Notes: a model not told the origin generated them from the sequence alone. Counted from the first letter of the stretch, positions 18,889-26,455 are shown. The stretch: DNA of 64,000 bases from Prevotellaceae bacterium UBA4361 (GCA_002393575.1 DGSN01000071.1:64687-128686); one strand, 5' to 3'. Numbers and translations: made by a program.

Positions 18889-18896
18889 TCTTTGCA
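18889..18896 (+). promoter_or_regulatory. Promoter -7 box of the Cys-rich peptide cassette leader
   Basis: TATCTTTG is the best -7 box upstream of the cassette. No closer box is visible before the first precursor, so the leader would be about 530 nt long. Confidence 0.6.
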
Positions 18897-18898
18897 AC

Positions 18899-19060
18899 CG
18901 ACTCTATGGAAGTCTTTCGCAGAAAAGGCAATTGGTGTACGGGACGTGTCCCGTTGTGCTAATGCAAAGACAGCCCACGCCGAGCCAGAAGAGGCTGATA
19001 TCCAACGATGGATGATGCCAACGCAAGGAGGAATGGGTGGGTAAGAGTAGAGTCGCTATA
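18899..19060 (+). ncRNA. Structured 5' leader domain, faintly cobalamin-riboswitch-like
   Basis: Right after the -7 box, CGACTCTA (about 18899-18906) can pair with TAGAGTCG near 19048-19055 and close a domain of about 155 nt. Inside are GTCTTT(C)GCA with TGCAAAGAC, the hairpin ACGGGAC-GT-GTCCCGT, AGCC-AGAAGA-GGCT, and ATCC-AACGAT-GGAT. The order AAAGGcAAttGGTG, CCCG...CTAA, GCC, AGCCAGAAGA weakly recalls the B12-riboswitch core, but several core positions do not match. I call it a structured leader of unknown ligand. The minus-strand open frame at 18904-19155 is probably accidental. Confidence 0.4.
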
Positions 19061-19263
19061 CATAGAAAAGCGTCACTAAGCGCTTTGTCTCTGACGTTCA
19101 GAAACTTCGCAACTTTCAAGATAAGGTCACGGACAATGCAACAGATGATGCTCATGGGATGTTTTTATTAGCATCCCTCTTTGCGTTTGTTTTTACGTAC
19201 ACCTTATAAAATAGGTATGCGTTTATGTCATCGTAAAGATGGGATGGTTATATAAACACATCG

Positions 19264-19362
19264 GCGTGGGTTTCGTGTTGCTCGTTCAACCTTATCGGGC
19301 AATGCGAAGGCCTCTGAACGTGGAGCGGGCAACGAGTCGGATCTCCACGCTTTTTCTTTTTA
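19264..19362 (+). promoter_or_regulatory. Attenuator-like alternative hairpins before the precursor genes
   Basis: CGTGGAG at 19319-19325 pairs with CTCCACG at 19343-19349, followed by TTTTTCTTTT: a complete intrinsic terminator. GCGTGG at 19264-19269 can instead pair with CCACGC at 19345-19350. CGTTCA at 19283-19288 can pair with TGAACG at 19315-19320, which overlaps the terminator's 5' arm. The two folds exclude each other, as in a transcription attenuator or riboswitch. The regulating signal is unknown. Confidence 0.5.
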
Positions 19363-19403
19363 TAGTTCCCTAACACGTTTTTATTTACGCCAACGCTGGG
19401 AGG

Positions 19404-19430
19404 TCGATAGGCAAAGTTAAATTCTATCGA
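19404..19430 (+). promoter_or_regulatory. Hairpin abutting the first precursor start codon
   Basis: TCGATAG (19404-19410) and CTATCGA (19424-19430) form a 7-bp stem that ends one base before the ATG at 19432. It may affect ribosome access. Confidence 0.4.
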
Positions 19431-19431
19431 T

Positions 19432-19701
19432 ATGAAGAAGAATCAAAATGAAGAACTTCAATCAAGACGTGAATTCTTCAAAAAAGCAGCCAAAGGTGCT
19501 CTGCCTATTCTCGGTGCTATTGCTTTAGCAAACGCTCCTTTACTTGCCAGTGCTGTTGAGTCAGAATGTAACTGTACAAGTTGCACGGCAAGTTGTTCTG
19601 GTGGATGTTCTGGTTGTAGTGGTGGATGTCAAGGTACATGTAGTAGTACATGCTCTGGAAGTTGTTCAGGCACCTGTCGAGGCGGTTGTTCAGGTAACTA
19701 A
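19432..19701 (+). CDS. Cys-rich RiPP-like precursor with twin-arginine leader (1)
   Basis: The 89-residue peptide has a leader with the Tat motif SRREFFKKA (Arg12-Arg13), a hydrophobic stretch GALPILGAIALA, and an ASA cleavage site at residues 39-41. The remaining part holds 12 cysteines in about 44 residues, mostly spaced C-x-x-x-C with Gly/Ser/Thr between (CSGGC, CQGTC, CSGSC, CRGGC), ending SGN. Such CxxxC repeats next to radical SAM/SPASM enzymes point to a ribosomally made, post-translationally modified peptide. The Tat leader implies export after modification or folding. It is the first gene of the cassette, after a structured leader, and is followed by an attenuator-like hairpin. The product's activity is unknown. 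A metal-binding surface peptide is an alternative. Confidence 0.85.
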   Translation: MKKNQNEELQSRREFFKKAAKGALPILGAIALANAPLLASAVESECNCTSCTASCSGGCSGCSGGCQGTCSSTCSGSCSGTCRGGCSGN

Positions 19702-19706
19702 TTATT

Positions 19707-19742
19707 GCTGTGTGCCTATACTTTATGGGGCACACAGCTTTT
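19707..19742 (+). terminator. Attenuator hairpin between the two precursors
   Basis: GCTGTGTGCC (19707-19716) and GGCACACAGC (19729-19738) form a perfect 10-bp stem followed by TTTT. It follows the first precursor stop by six bases. Partial readthrough would make precursor 1 in excess over the maturases. Confidence 0.75.
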
Positions 19743-19760
19743 AGAATCATTTTTTGAATA

Positions 19761-20081
19761 ATGAAGATGTCGGAAGTTCAGTCAAGAAGGGAATTTTTTA
19801 GGAGTGCTAAAAGAATAATTTTACCAATTCTTGGCTCTGTTATAGTCTTTAACCATCCTCTATGGGTTAAAGCCATGATTACAGAGTGCCAATGTACAAG
19901 TTGCGTAGGTAGTTGTATGGGCGGGTGCAAAGATCTCTGTATGGGTACGTGTACAGGGACGTGTTGTAACACGTGCCGAGGAACTTGCATAAGTTGTAGT
20001 GGTACATGTAAAGGAACATGTTTGAATTCTTGTGTGTCAAGTAGTGTGTCAGTTGTAAAAGAGTCAATGAAAACAATATAG
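19761..20081 (+). CDS. Cys-rich RiPP-like precursor with twin-arginine leader (2)
   Basis: The 106-residue peptide is a paralogue of the preceding precursor. Its leader has SRREFFRSA (Arg9-Arg10), ILPILGSVIVF and a possible VKA site at 36-38. The start ECQCTSC matches ECNCTSC of precursor 1, and 15 cysteines follow, including CTGTCCNTC and CSGTCKGTC. Unlike precursor 1 it has a Cys-free C-terminal extension of about 18 residues ending KESMKTI. Its stop lies two bases before the start of the first radical SAM gene, so synthesis is probably coupled. Met3 is an alternative start. Function unknown. Confidence 0.85.
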   Translation: MKMSEVQSRREFFRSAKRIILPILGSVIVFNHPLWVKAMITECQCTSCVGSCMGGCKDLCMGTCTGTCCNTCRGTCISCSGTCKGTCLNSCVSSSVSVVKESMKTI

Positions 20082-20083
20082 TA

Positions 20084-21199
20084 ATGAATGAGTGCACAAT
20101 TGTTTTTATAGTAACGAAGGACTGTCAGCTTTCATGCAAATATTGTTATTTAGTAGCCAAAAAGAGTGGTGAAGAAATGACAATTTCAGTAGCACAATCA
20201 GTTATTAATTATATACTTTCTACAAGCTTTCTGGTAAAGGGGACAACAATTATCTATGATTTCATTGGGGGTGAACCACTTCTTAAGATAAATCTTATCA
20301 GCGAAATAATGGATTATGCAGTAAACGAGATGAAAAAATCGAATTTGGGATTAAAATTCAAAATAAGAATCACAACAAATGGTATTCTATATAATAATTC
20401 CAAAGTACAATCTTTTATACAAAAGTATCATGACCATTTAATCATTAGTATATCTATAGATGGAACCAAAAAGAAAAATGATTTAAACAGGGTCTTCAAG
20501 AATGGGAAAGGTTCCTACGATAGCATTATTAGTAATGTTTATTTATGGCATTCGCAATTTCCATTCATAGGTACAAGAATGACTATTTCACATGATGACA
20601 TTCCATTTGTTTATGAGAGCGTTAAACATTTAATTTCTCTTGGTATAAAAAAGATTGATGTGAATCCTGTTCTTGAAAATGTATGGCAAGAGGGTGATGA
20701 GGTCATATATGAAGAACAATTAATGAATATAGCTGATTATATAATAGATAATGATTTGTATTTTGATAAAGAATTAGACCTTACATGTTTTGATGAATAT
20801 ATAGGTAAACCATTAGGCAAAAAAGATATGATAAACCCTTGTGGATCCATGTTCTTGTCTGTAGATTCATTAGGACGTTTTTATACTTGTATGAGATTTG
20901 CAAAGTATTCACTTAGAAGTAAAAAACCAAGAATTATTGGAGACATCCATAATGGTATAGATAAAAACAAATTACGTCCTCTTTATGCATTAGATTTGCA
21001 ATCACTTTATACTTCAGAATGTTTTTTTTGTGAAGTAGCAACAGGATGTAAATGGTGTCCAGCAGAAAATTATGATTCTTCCTCAACTGGAACTATTTAT
21101 GAACGTTCTGTTGCAACATGCAATATGCATAAAGCAAGGGTTAGAGCAAAAAACTATTATTGGAACAAAATATATCAAAAAAACAAATGGATAGAATAA
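20084..21199 (+). CDS. Radical SAM/SPASM peptide maturase (1)
   Basis: The 371-residue enzyme has the radical SAM cluster motif CQLSCKYC (Cys14, Cys18, Cys21), the SAM-binding GGEP at 62-65, and a TIM-barrel middle with ISIDGTKKKND. The SPASM region has Cys253, Cys269, Cys313, Cys316, Cys322, Cys325 and Cys346, which would hold auxiliary iron-sulfur clusters. Enzymes of this build crosslink or epimerise residues in precursor peptides. It starts two bases after the second precursor and overlaps the next gene. It and its paralogue downstream probably each act on one or both Cys-rich precursors. The AT-rich codon use differs from the flanking genes. Which bond it makes cannot be told from sequence; Cys thioethers are a reasonable guess. 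Confidence 0.9.
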   Translation: MNECTIVFIVTKDCQLSCKYCYLVAKKSGEEMTISVAQSVINYILSTSFLVKGTTIIYDFIGGEPLLKINLISEIMDYAVNEMKKSNLGLKFKIRITTNGILYNNSKVQSFIQKYHDHLIISISIDGTKKKNDLNRVFKNGKGSYDSIISNVYLWHSQFPFIGTRMTISHDDIPFVYESVKHLISLGIKKIDVNPVLENVWQEGDEVIYEEQLMNIADYIIDNDLYFDKELDLTCFDEYIGKPLGKKDMINPCGSMFLSVDSLGRFYTCMRFAKYSLRSKKPRIIGDIHNGIDKNKLRPLYALDLQSLYTSECFFCEVATGCKWCPAENYDSSSTGTIYERSVATCNMHKARVRAKNYYWNKIYQKNKWIE

Positions 21200-22416
21200 A
21201 GGAAAGAGTAAAACAATGGCAATCAGGTATAACAAGAACAATTACGTTCATTGTTACCCAAGATTGTCAATTGGCATGTAAATATTGCTATCTTGTTGGT
21301 AAGAACGACAAGCATAGAATGTCGTGGGAAATAGCCCAAAAAGGAATTGATTATCTGCTGGCAAATGAAAAAGATTATCCTGAGGAGTCTGTTATTTGGG
21401 ATTTTATCGGAGGCGAGCCGTTATTAGAGATAGATTTGATAGATAAAATATGTGATTATATAAAGATGGAGATGTACCGTTTAAATCATCATTGGTTTAA
21501 CTCGTATAGATTTAACTTTACAACAAATGGTATAAATTATAATGCCCCGAAGATTCAAAAATTAATAAAAAAAAATAATTCTCATATAAGTATTTCTATA
21601 ACGATTGATGGTACGAAAAAAAAACATGATTTAAACAGAATTTTTAAAACTAATCAAGGTAAAGAATATGGTTCATACAAACAAGTTGTGAGAAATATTC
21701 CTTTATGGTTAGAACAATTTCCACAGGCGGGAACTAAAGTAACTATTAGTAGTTCTGACATTCCTTATATCAAAGAGAGTGTGATGCATTTATATAGCCT
21801 TGGTATACATGAGGTAAACATTAATTGTGTTTTTGAAAATGTGTGGAAAGAAGGTGATGACATAATATTTGAGGAACAATTAATGCAGTTGGCTGATGAA
21901 ATTATTGATGGCGGATATTATAAAGACTATTCCTGCTACTTCTTCTCCGAAAATATTGGCAAACCAATGGATTCTGGAAAACAAAATACGAATTGGTGTG
22001 GCTCTGGAAAAATGCTTGCTCTTGATTCTTATGGTAATTTTTATCCATGCAATAGATTTGTAGATTTTTCTTTGCGCGAAAAAATTCCTCGGATTATTGG
22101 CAATGTGGTTAACGGAATTGATAAGAATAAATTGAGACCTTTTCTGTCTTTGGATAGAATTACTCAAAGTAAGGAGGAATGCATAAAATGTGAAGTTGCT
22201 AGTGGATGTGCATGGTGTCAAGGTGAAAATTATGATAGCGCAGATACTTGTACCATTTTTCAGCGTTCAACAGCCATCTGTAAGATGCACAAGGCTCGCG
22301 TCCGTGCAAATAATTATTACTGGAACAAGCTCTATAGAAAATTGGAGCTGGAAGGAATCTCACAAGAAGAAGCAAAAAAACATATTAAACAAATAACTAA
22401 TAAAGAACTTTGTTAG
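21187..22416 (+). CDS. Radical SAM/SPASM peptide maturase (2)
   Basis: This paralogue of the preceding enzyme starts most likely at the ATG at 21187 (409 residues, 13-bp overlap with the upstream gene). The ATG at 21160 would give a 40-bp overlap and nine extra residues. The cluster motif is CQLACKYC (Cys27, Cys31, Cys34), followed by WDFIGGEPLLE and ISITIDGTKKKHD. A SPASM domain (NWCGSGKMLALDSYG, CIKCEVASGCAWC, ICKMHKARVRANNYYWNK) matches the first enzyme nearly position for position, so the pair arose by duplication. Two maturases and two precursors in one operon suggest one enzyme per peptide or sequential action. The C-terminus has a short Lys/Glu-rich extension that the first enzyme lacks. 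Confidence 0.9.
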   Translation: MDRIKERVKQWQSGITRTITFIVTQDCQLACKYCYLVGKNDKHRMSWEIAQKGIDYLLANEKDYPEESVIWDFIGGEPLLEIDLIDKICDYIKMEMYRLNHHWFNSYRFNFTTNGINYNAPKIQKLIKKNNSHISISITIDGTKKKHDLNRIFKTNQGKEYGSYKQVVRNIPLWLEQFPQAGTKVTISSSDIPYIKESVMHLYSLGIHEVNINCVFENVWKEGDDIIFEEQLMQLADEIIDGGYYKDYSCYFFSENIGKPMDSGKQNTNWCGSGKMLALDSYGNFYPCNRFVDFSLREKIPRIIGNVVNGIDKNKLRPFLSLDRITQSKEECIKCEVASGCAWCQGENYDSADTCTIFQRSTAICKMHKARVRANNYYWNKLYRKLELEGISQEEAKKHIKQITNKELC

Positions 22417-22417
22417 A

Positions 22418-22852
22418 ATGAAAAAGAGACTAATCATTATTTATTTATGTTTACTTTCCTCTATAATTGTAAAAGCAGGGGATTACAAGTATGTTAGAAC
22501 TTACGATGCTAATGGCAACGTGGTTGCAACAGCAAATATAGACGAGTATATATCAGCTGATGTTAAAGATATACCTATGATGATGGGTAGTATGAGAATG
22601 TTGACGTGGGGATTATATACCAGATATGGAGACGATTGGAAATGGACACCAGCTCCTAATTATAGTTATAATAGCCAAAACAATGGGTGGTATATCTTTG
22701 TGTGTACAATAGGTTATCATTCAGAATATTTTTACTATAAAATGGATGGCTCTTGTGTTAGATCAACTTTTATGGCTGGAGGAAATGGTCGTTATAAGGA
22801 ATATATTCCATCAAAGAGGCCAACAATAGACAGGATGGGACCAACTAGATAA
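22418..22852 (+). CDS. Small secreted protein in the Cys-peptide cassette
   Basis: The 144-residue protein has a signal peptide (MKKRLIIIYLCLLSSIIVKA). Its body is rich in Tyr, Gly and Trp, with a single Cys. It begins two bases after the preceding stop, so it belongs to the operon. No domain was recognised. Its Sec-type leader differs from the Tat leaders of the precursors. It may act outside the membrane on the exported peptides, but there is no direct evidence. Confidence 0.75.
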   Translation: MKKRLIIIYLCLLSSIIVKAGDYKYVRTYDANGNVVATANIDEYISADVKDIPMMMGSMRMLTWGLYTRYGDDWKWTPAPNYSYNSQNNGWYIFVCTIGYHSEYFYYKMDGSCVRSTFMAGGNGRYKEYIPSKRPTIDRMGPTR

Positions 22853-22866
22853 TATATATATAAATT

Positions 22867-23829
22867 ATGGTACAATATTTAGTGATATTATTAGATGACA
22901 CTTCTGTGAGCTATTGTCATTGCAATAATCCGTATAAAGAGCATCGACTCATCAGTTTAGATGATTTACGAAACGGTATTTTATATGCCATGAAAGAAAA
23001 TCTGATGATTCAGTTTGTTTATCCAGACTATGACCTACCTGAAGAGTATAAGGAGAAAATTGAATCTATAGACCATCATAATATAGTATCTTCTCTCTAC
23101 TTTGATAAATTGATGTTTGAAGAGTCTGATGTGGTTGTCTTTCAAGATTGGTCCAGTGTGTCAAATTATGATTTTGAGCCAGGTAAAGCTTACGTTATAA
23201 AAACAACAAAAACTGATTTGTTTGATAGATATTGTTCCCTTAAAGAGATTCTTGGTAAAGTCGATCGTCTTAATGTGGTGATTACAGATGTGGAAAAATT
23301 TACGGATGGGGATTTCGAAAGTTATAAAAAGGTTCTTTCTGAACTATCCGCGGAAATTGAAAAACTTTATGTAGCAGGTAAATCACCTCAGCTGAATTTG
23401 TTGACTGACCGTATGATGCTTTCAGAGATGAATAATTGTGGAGCAGGAGAAACCAATATTACATTGGCTCCTAATGGTAAATTCTATGTGTGTCCTGCTT
23501 TCTATTATGAGAATGAGGCTGATAGTGTGGGCGATTTAGATAAGGGTCTTGATATCAAGAACAAACAACTATATCGACTTGATCATGCTCCTATATGTCG
23601 TCATTGCGATGCATGGCAATGTAAACGCTGTATATGGTTAAACAGAAAAACAACTCTTGAGGTGAATACTCCAAGCCATGAACAATGTGTGATAGCACAT
23701 TTGGAACGTAATGCAAGTCGAGAACTTCTCAATAGCATTCGAAAACATGGTACATTCTTACCAGAACAAGATGAAATAGAAAAGATTGACTATTTGGATC
23801 CTTTTGACAAAAGAGCGGATTGGCAATAA
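22867..23829 (+). CDS. SPASM-like 'CXXX repeat peptide maturase'-type protein
   Basis: The 320-residue protein lacks the radical SAM CxxxCxxC motif but has a SPASM-like C-terminal Cys set: Cys191, Cys209, Cys244, Cys247, Cys252, Cys255 and Cys274 (CGAGETNITLAPNGKFYVCP, CRHCDAWQCKRC). The N-terminal 180 residues are a divergent barrel-like region. I recall a family named CXXX repeat peptide maturase with this build in similar cassettes; this was not searched. It probably helps bind or modify the precursors together with the radical SAM enzymes. It lies 14 bp after the previous gene. Confidence 0.75.
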   Translation: MVQYLVILLDDTSVSYCHCNNPYKEHRLISLDDLRNGILYAMKENLMIQFVYPDYDLPEEYKEKIESIDHHNIVSSLYFDKLMFEESDVVVFQDWSSVSNYDFEPGKAYVIKTTKTDLFDRYCSLKEILGKVDRLNVVITDVEKFTDGDFESYKKVLSELSAEIEKLYVAGKSPQLNLLTDRMMLSEMNNCGAGETNITLAPNGKFYVCPAFYYENEADSVGDLDKGLDIKNKQLYRLDHAPICRHCDAWQCKRCIWLNRKTTLEVNTPSHEQCVIAHLERNASRELLNSIRKHGTFLPEQDEIEKIDYLDPFDKRADWQ

Positions 23830-23860
23830 TATTTAACCATTATTGATATTAAAGTAGAAT

Positions 23861-24316
23861 ATGATGAAAACTATTATTATTTCATTAATGATAAGTGTCT
23901 CTACATTTAGTAATGTCTTTGCGCAGACAATGTGCTATAGGTATGTTTATTCGGTTTCTCAATCTGGTGAAAAATATGATAAATATGCAAATGAAGGTGA
24001 ACCAGGTTGTACGAGTCCTAATTATCGAAAAAAATTAGGCTATTATTTCACATTTAACGATAATAAATCTACAGTTTGTACTTCTGACAAGAATGGAAAA
24101 GCATCTCGTAGCATTTATGGAAATCTTATCATAGCTGATTTCGTAAAATCGACCAATGAAATGCATATTTACAAATTCCGAACTGATGGTGAGACCATTC
24201 GTTTTTCTAAAGATTTTAAAAGAATGAATAGAAACGGGTTACCTCCAAGAACAGATGATGTAGATGTTTTTGAATATTATCAGTCTAAGATTAACCCAGA
24301 CGAACATTTGTATTAA
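23861..24316 (+). CDS. Second small secreted protein in the cassette
   Basis: This 151-residue protein has a signal peptide (MMKTIIISLMISVSTFSNVFA) and an unrecognised body with three cysteines and repeated YxY segments. The start could be either of the two adjacent ATGs. It sits between the SPASM-like protein and the small modification protein, 31 bp after the former. It is not clearly related to the 22418 product beyond size and export. Confidence 0.7.
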   Translation: MMKTIIISLMISVSTFSNVFAQTMCYRYVYSVSQSGEKYDKYANEGEPGCTSPNYRKKLGYYFTFNDNKSTVCTSDKNGKASRSIYGNLIIADFVKSTNEMHIYKFRTDGETIRFSKDFKRMNRNGLPPRTDDVDVFEYYQSKINPDEHLY

Positions 24317-24388
24317 TTAGAGAGCCTATTAAATGATAACAATAGATATTTATAGAAGTGTAATAGGACTATAATAAATGAAGAAACT

Positions 24389-24661
24389 ATGAATAAAAAA
24401 CTTGTTGGGCAAGTGACACCCGAGGAACGAACTGAGATTCAGACACTCTTCGAACGTCGCAATGGCTTGAATGAATTAGCAAAGATTCTTACTTCTGATA
24501 ATTCGGAACTGTATGAAAGGTTAGTGAAAGACATGGGTGAAACAGGTACAAAGTTTCAATCGTGGTGGGATCGAATGGCTGAAAAATATCAGTGGGAAGG
24601 TACTGAAAATGGCAACTGGGAAATCAATTTTGAAACGTGTGAAATATTCTTGGTATCATAA
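24389..24661 (+). CDS. 'CXXX repeat peptide modification system' small protein
   Basis: The 90-residue acidic, Cys-poor protein begins MNKKLVGQVTPEERTEIQTL and ends WEINFETCEIFLV. The size, the ERTEIQTLFERRNGL segment and the neighbourhood fit a small partner protein that I recall as part of CXXX-repeat peptide systems (from memory, not searched). It could bind the precursor or scaffold the maturases. Its TAA is directly followed by the tatA ATG. Confidence 0.7.
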   Translation: MNKKLVGQVTPEERTEIQTLFERRNGLNELAKILTSDNSELYERLVKDMGETGTKFQSWWDRMAEKYQWEGTENGNWEINFETCEIFLVS

Positions 24662-24901
24662 ATGTGCATGATTATGAATAGTTTATTGGTTTTACCTTTG
24701 TTTATTGGTACAACGGAGCTGTTACTTATTGGTGGATTGGCTTTGTTGCTTTTCGGTGGTAAGAAACTGCCAGAGATGATGAAAGGGCTAGGTCAAGGTG
24801 TTCAAAGCTTTAAGAAGGGAATGAATGAACCTTTGCAGGAGGATTCTGAAGAAGAGGCTAAGGATGCGGATAAATCTACAGAACAAGATGCCAAGTCGTA
24901 A
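24662..24901 (+). CDS. tatA: Twin-arginine translocase subunit TatA
   Basis: The 79-residue protein has the TatA plan: a short N-terminus, one membrane helix (LLLIGGLALLLFGGKKLP), an amphipathic helix (EMMKGLGQGVQSFKKGMNE) and an acidic tail. ATG codons at 24662, 24668 and 24674 are all possible starts; the first follows the previous TAA without a gap. Together with TatC it forms the pore that exports folded proteins with SRRxFF leaders. Those leaders are present on the two Cys-rich precursors of this cassette, which makes them the obvious clients. A housekeeping Tat role cannot be excluded. Confidence 0.93.
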   Translation: MCMIMNSLLVLPLFIGTTELLLIGGLALLLFGGKKLPEMMKGLGQGVQSFKKGMNEPLQEDSEEEAKDADKSTEQDAKS

Positions 24902-25703
24902 TGCACAAACCGACAATCTTTTAACATTCGGCGGACATCTGGAGGTGCTTCGCCGAATGCTTTTTCGTGTTCTTGCTGTTGCTGGATTAATAGCTATACT
25001 TGTTTTTTGTTTTAAGGATGAAACGTTTTCTTTGTTGTTAGCTCCGAGTGAATGGGATTTTGTGACTTATCGATGGATTGAGCGTATTCTTCAATCTATA
25101 GGTTTCGTGGAGTTTCGATTTGAAGAGTATCATGTTGATTTAATTGCCACAGATTTGTCATCTCAATTCATGACACATGTCACAACTGCTGTGTATTTGG
25201 GTGTACTTGGGGCTTCACCTTATATCTTATACGAGTTGTTCCACTTTGTGTCACCTGCATTATATGATAATGAACGTAAATACTCTGTGCAGGTGGCTAT
25301 GGTTATTTATGTGCTGTTTATTGTAGGCGTCTTGATGACTTACTTTGTCCTTTTCCCTGTTTCTTTTAGATTCTTGGGAACCTATAGTGTGGCAGAACGA
25401 GTTCATAGCACGATAACGCTTGATTCTTATATCAACACTTTTGTTTCTTTGACATTAGTGATGGGCTTAGTTTTTCAATTGCCTGTCATCGCCTTCTTTT
25501 TGGCAAAAATGGGCGTTGTCGAGGCTTGGATGCTGACGCAGTATCGTCGTCATGCTTTTATTATTATCATGTTGGTTGCTGCTATCATTACTCCACCTGA
25601 CTTGATGACGTTGATTCTTGTTACAATTCCGCTTTATTTGCTTTATGAAGTAAGTATAAGGGTTGTGATGTGGGTTGGAAAGAATAATCGGGAGGAATCG
25701 TGA
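24888..25703 (+). CDS. tatC: Twin-arginine translocase subunit TatC
   Basis: The frame opens at 24825, but the ATG at 24888 gives the expected N-terminus TFGGHLEVLRRMLFR and a 14-bp overlap with tatA (271 residues). Six membrane segments follow, with TatC landmarks FHFVSPALYDNERKY, FRFLG and AAIITPPD. TatC is the receptor for the twin-arginine signal. It closes the cassette; the next gene has its own promoter at 25779. Codon use is less AT-rich than in the peptide and maturase genes, so the tat genes may have a different history. Confidence 0.93.
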   Translation: MPSRNAQTDNLLTFGGHLEVLRRMLFRVLAVAGLIAILVFCFKDETFSLLLAPSEWDFVTYRWIERILQSIGFVEFRFEEYHVDLIATDLSSQFMTHVTTAVYLGVLGASPYILYELFHFVSPALYDNERKYSVQVAMVIYVLFIVGVLMTYFVLFPVSFRFLGTYSVAERVHSTITLDSYINTFVSLTLVMGLVFQLPVIAFFLAKMGVVEAWMLTQYRRHAFIIIMLVAAIITPPDLMTLILVTIPLYLLYEVSIRVVMWVGKNNREES

Positions 25704-25778
25704 CATTGCAACTTTATGCTTTCTTTTCTGTTTTAGATAAAAATCGTCGAATTCATCGGGAAAAAAGAAAAAATGCAG

Positions 25779-25786
25779 TACATTTG
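25779..25786 (+). promoter_or_regulatory. Promoter -7 box
   Basis: TACATTTG lies 58 bp before the start at 25844 and separates this gene from the tat operon. Confidence 0.6.
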
Positions 25787-25843
25787 CAAGGTGAATGGGT
25801 TGAACCCGTTGATCGATTGTGAAAACTTAAAAATGATATGGTT

Positions 25844-26293
25844 ATGAAAAAGTTGATTTCTTTTTTGTTCTTGATGATGGTGGGTGTGGGTGCGTTCGCA
25901 CAGAAAAGCTATGTGAATGTGATAGGAAGACCGATGTATGCGAGTAATCGGGGAACGAGTCTTTCGGGAGCTGTGCCTAAGGATATGGAAAAGTTTTACG
26001 ACAATTATAGTTGTGAATTTGGGGATGTGCTGAATATGCTGGGGCAGAGAGGATTTGTGGTGGAGGATATGAGTGTTGCGACGGATAAGGACGGCATACT
26101 GTTTGAGGTGGCGATTCTGTCAAAAGCGGATGGGACGAGTCCGAGTGCGGTGCAGAAGGTGAAGGATGACGAAGATGAGGTGCATGAGGTGGCGAGGTAT
26201 AATTTGCAAGGTATGCCTGTGACGGAGAATGAGAAGGGTATTCAGATTGTGGTGTTTTCTAACTACACGACTAAAACGATTATCAAGGAGTGA
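25844..26293 (+). CDS. Small secreted protein with C-terminal tail
   Basis: The start at 25844 (MKKLISFLFLMMVGVGAFAQ) gives 149 residues; an ATG two codons upstream at 25838 is possible. A signal peptide is followed by a body without a recognised domain (SYVNVIGRPMYASNRGTSLSG). A C-terminal tail YNLQGMPVTENEKGIQIVV resembles the tails of the glycoside hydrolases and serpin here. Function unknown; probably outside the inner membrane. Confidence 0.72.
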   Translation: MKKLISFLFLMMVGVGAFAQKSYVNVIGRPMYASNRGTSLSGAVPKDMEKFYDNYSCEFGDVLNMLGQRGFVVEDMSVATDKDGILFEVAILSKADGTSPSAVQKVKDDEDEVHEVARYNLQGMPVTENEKGIQIVVFSNYTTKTIIKE

Positions 26294-26455
26294 GAACATG
26301 ATAAGGACTATGAGTCAACAAATTTACACAAATGGGTCATAAATGGATTATTTATTTGAGATAATTTGTGGAAATTTGTTGACTCATTCTTTGGAAACGA
26401 TTGAGAAGACGTAAAGACGATATAAGGGGGCTATAAATACATTTTTGTGGATTTA

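Noticed and set aside
18904..19155. 83-residue minus-strand frame
   Set aside because: It is the antisense of a foldable leader just after a plus-strand promoter, has no recognised family and no promoter of its own.
18899..19370. tmRNA, RNase P RNA or SRP RNA
   Set aside because: None of the conserved sequences was found: no tag-peptide frame with a tRNA-like end, no GAGGAAAGTCC core, and no GGAA-loop SRP domain.
24662..25703. tatA-tatC as unrelated housekeeping genes next to the cassette
   Set aside because: The TAA-ATG junction with the modification protein, the shared direction and the SRREFF leaders on the precursors all tie them to the cassette, although a wider role is not excluded.
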